A stretch of 64,000 nt of DNA, taken from the NCBI RefSeq assembly GCF_018588585.1, contig NZ_JAEUFG010000006.1:117577-181576 (forward strand), written 5' to 3'. The DNA is from Bacillus sp. SM2101. Lineage in GTDB: Bacteria > Bacillota > Bacilli > Bacillales > SM2101. This document shows positions 63,333 to 64,000 of this stretch, piece after piece; position 1 is the first letter of the stretch, and every line of letters starts with the position of its first letter. Made by a program: the position numbers and the translations under genes. The notes under the pieces are model-generated. The model searched no databases. It saw nothing but the letters and a program-made list of their open reading frames with translations, and was not told the origin of the DNA.

Positions 63333-64000
63333 CTATTCCGCATATAAATACATAGGTCTTGGGGAATTTGGTTGAGATAACATTTTCATTAGTCCAGCCA
63401 TTTCAATTTCTTTATTCATAAATTTATTTGCTGTTATCTCAAATATTGACCAATTCAACCCTAAGTTTTCTTCATACTTAATTACTTGTGCATTTTTAAG
63501 GTCCATGTCTTCTTTTAATATATCTAGAGCATCATCATAATATCCGAATTCATCAATGAGATTTAGCTCTTTTGCTTGCCTTCCGTCATAAATGCGCCCA
63601 TCAGCAATTTCTCGTACTGTATCTTCTGGAATGTTTCTTCCCTCCGATATCACCTTAACGAAGCCATCGTACGAATTATTAAGCATAGATTGCAGTATGT
63701 TTCGCTCTTCTTCTGTCATCTCTCTTGAAGGGCTCATAATATCTTTAAATTGACCACTTTTGATTGTCACAAACTCTACTCCATATTTCTCAGCTAAGCC
63801 AGCGTAATTAACCCCCTGCATGATAACACCTAACGAGCCTGTTAAAGTTTCAGGACTCGCAATGATTTTATCTGCCAATGCTGAAATATAATATCCACCT
63901 GATGCTGCCATACTTCCCATCGATACATAGACTGGTTTACCCGTTTCTTCTCTGTATTCTGTTAATTTCTTATGTATTTCAGCGCTTTCAACAACTCCTC
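63333..64000 (-). CDS. sppA: signal peptide peptidase SppA (5' end beyond window)
   Basis: The C-terminal 220 or so residues of a membrane serine protease that degrades leftover signal peptides. The frame stays open to the window edge ([12 protein letters not shown]). [18 protein letters not shown] carries the nucleophilic Ser, and the general-base Lys region lies about 50 residues on ([18 protein letters not shown]). The N-terminal membrane anchor lies outside the window. It is coupled to yteJ. Confidence 0.93.
   Translation of the reverse strand, partial: GVVESAEIHKKLTEYREETGKPVYVSMGSMAASGGYYISALADKIIASPETLTGSLGVIMQGVNYAGLAEKYGVEFVTIKSGQFKDIMSPSREMTEEERNILQSMLNNSYDGFVKVISEGRNIPEDTVREIADGRIYDGRQAKELNLIDEFGYYDDALDILKEDMDLKNAQVIKYEENLGLNWSIFEITANKFMNKEIEMAGLMKMLSQPNSPRPMYLYAE

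Overview
The window is a low-GC, gene-dense chromosomal segment of a Bacillaceae bacterium (Bacillus sensu lato). Gene order follows the B. subtilis block that runs from ysdB-ysdA-rplT-rpmI-infC and thrS through dnaI-dnaB-nrdR, gapB, polA, phoPR, citZ-icd-mdh, pyk-pfkA-accAD, dnaE, argGH and ackA to ytfJ-ytfI-yteJ-sppA. Spore-forming ancestry is supported by ytxC, ytaF, ytvI, ytrH-ytrI and ytfJ (GerW). No tRNA, rRNA, prophage, insertion sequence or CRISPR array was seen. Most genes lie on the minus strand.

Layout. 1-9.6 kb: a sigma-W-type promoter and ysdB, a TVP38/TMEM64 protein, ysdA, the infC-rpmI-rplT operon (AUU start on infC, L20-type leader with attenuator), thrS behind a T-box, ytxC and the dnaB-dnaI helicase loaders. 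9.6-23.3 kb: nrdR, speD, gluconeogenic gapB, coaE-ytaF-mutM-polA, an hflK-hflC pair between polA and phoR, and the phoPR two-component system. 24-37.7 kb: central carbon metabolism (citZ-icd-mdh; malic enzyme, a GntR regulator, accD-accA, pfkA, pyk) plus several membrane proteins. 37.9-47.9 kb: dnaE, sporulation genes ytrH-ytrI, nrnA, ytoI, a phosphotransferase-fold protein and a metallo-beta-lactamase-fold hydrolase. 48-57.6 kb is the most accessory part: an M24 peptidase, thyX, an SDR-fold protein lacking catalytic residues, a 54-residue ORF, a universal stress protein, argG-argH, a small hypothetical, moaB and an EcsC-family protein. 57.7-64 kb: ackA-ytxK-tpx and the ytfJ-ytfI-yteJ-sppA set, the last cut by the window end.

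Two repeat families dominate the non-coding DNA. Family A is a MITE-like element of about 150-168 bp with roughly 14-bp imperfect terminal inverted repeats. It forms a tandem run between ytaF and mutM and has dispersed, decayed copies on both strands. Family B is a tandem element of about 118-138 bp in three arrays around thyX, argGH and moaB. Its copies keep short invariant loop sequences while three helices change by compensating substitutions, so a folded RNA or single-stranded DNA is probably under selection. Family B is the best candidate here for an undescribed system.

Start codons needed care. infC starts with AUU. mutM appears to start with AUC. TTG or GTG starts are inferred for polA, ytxC, ytvI, ytoI, ytxK, dnaE, dnaB and dnaI, among others. 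All functional names rest on reading the proteins; no database search was possible.
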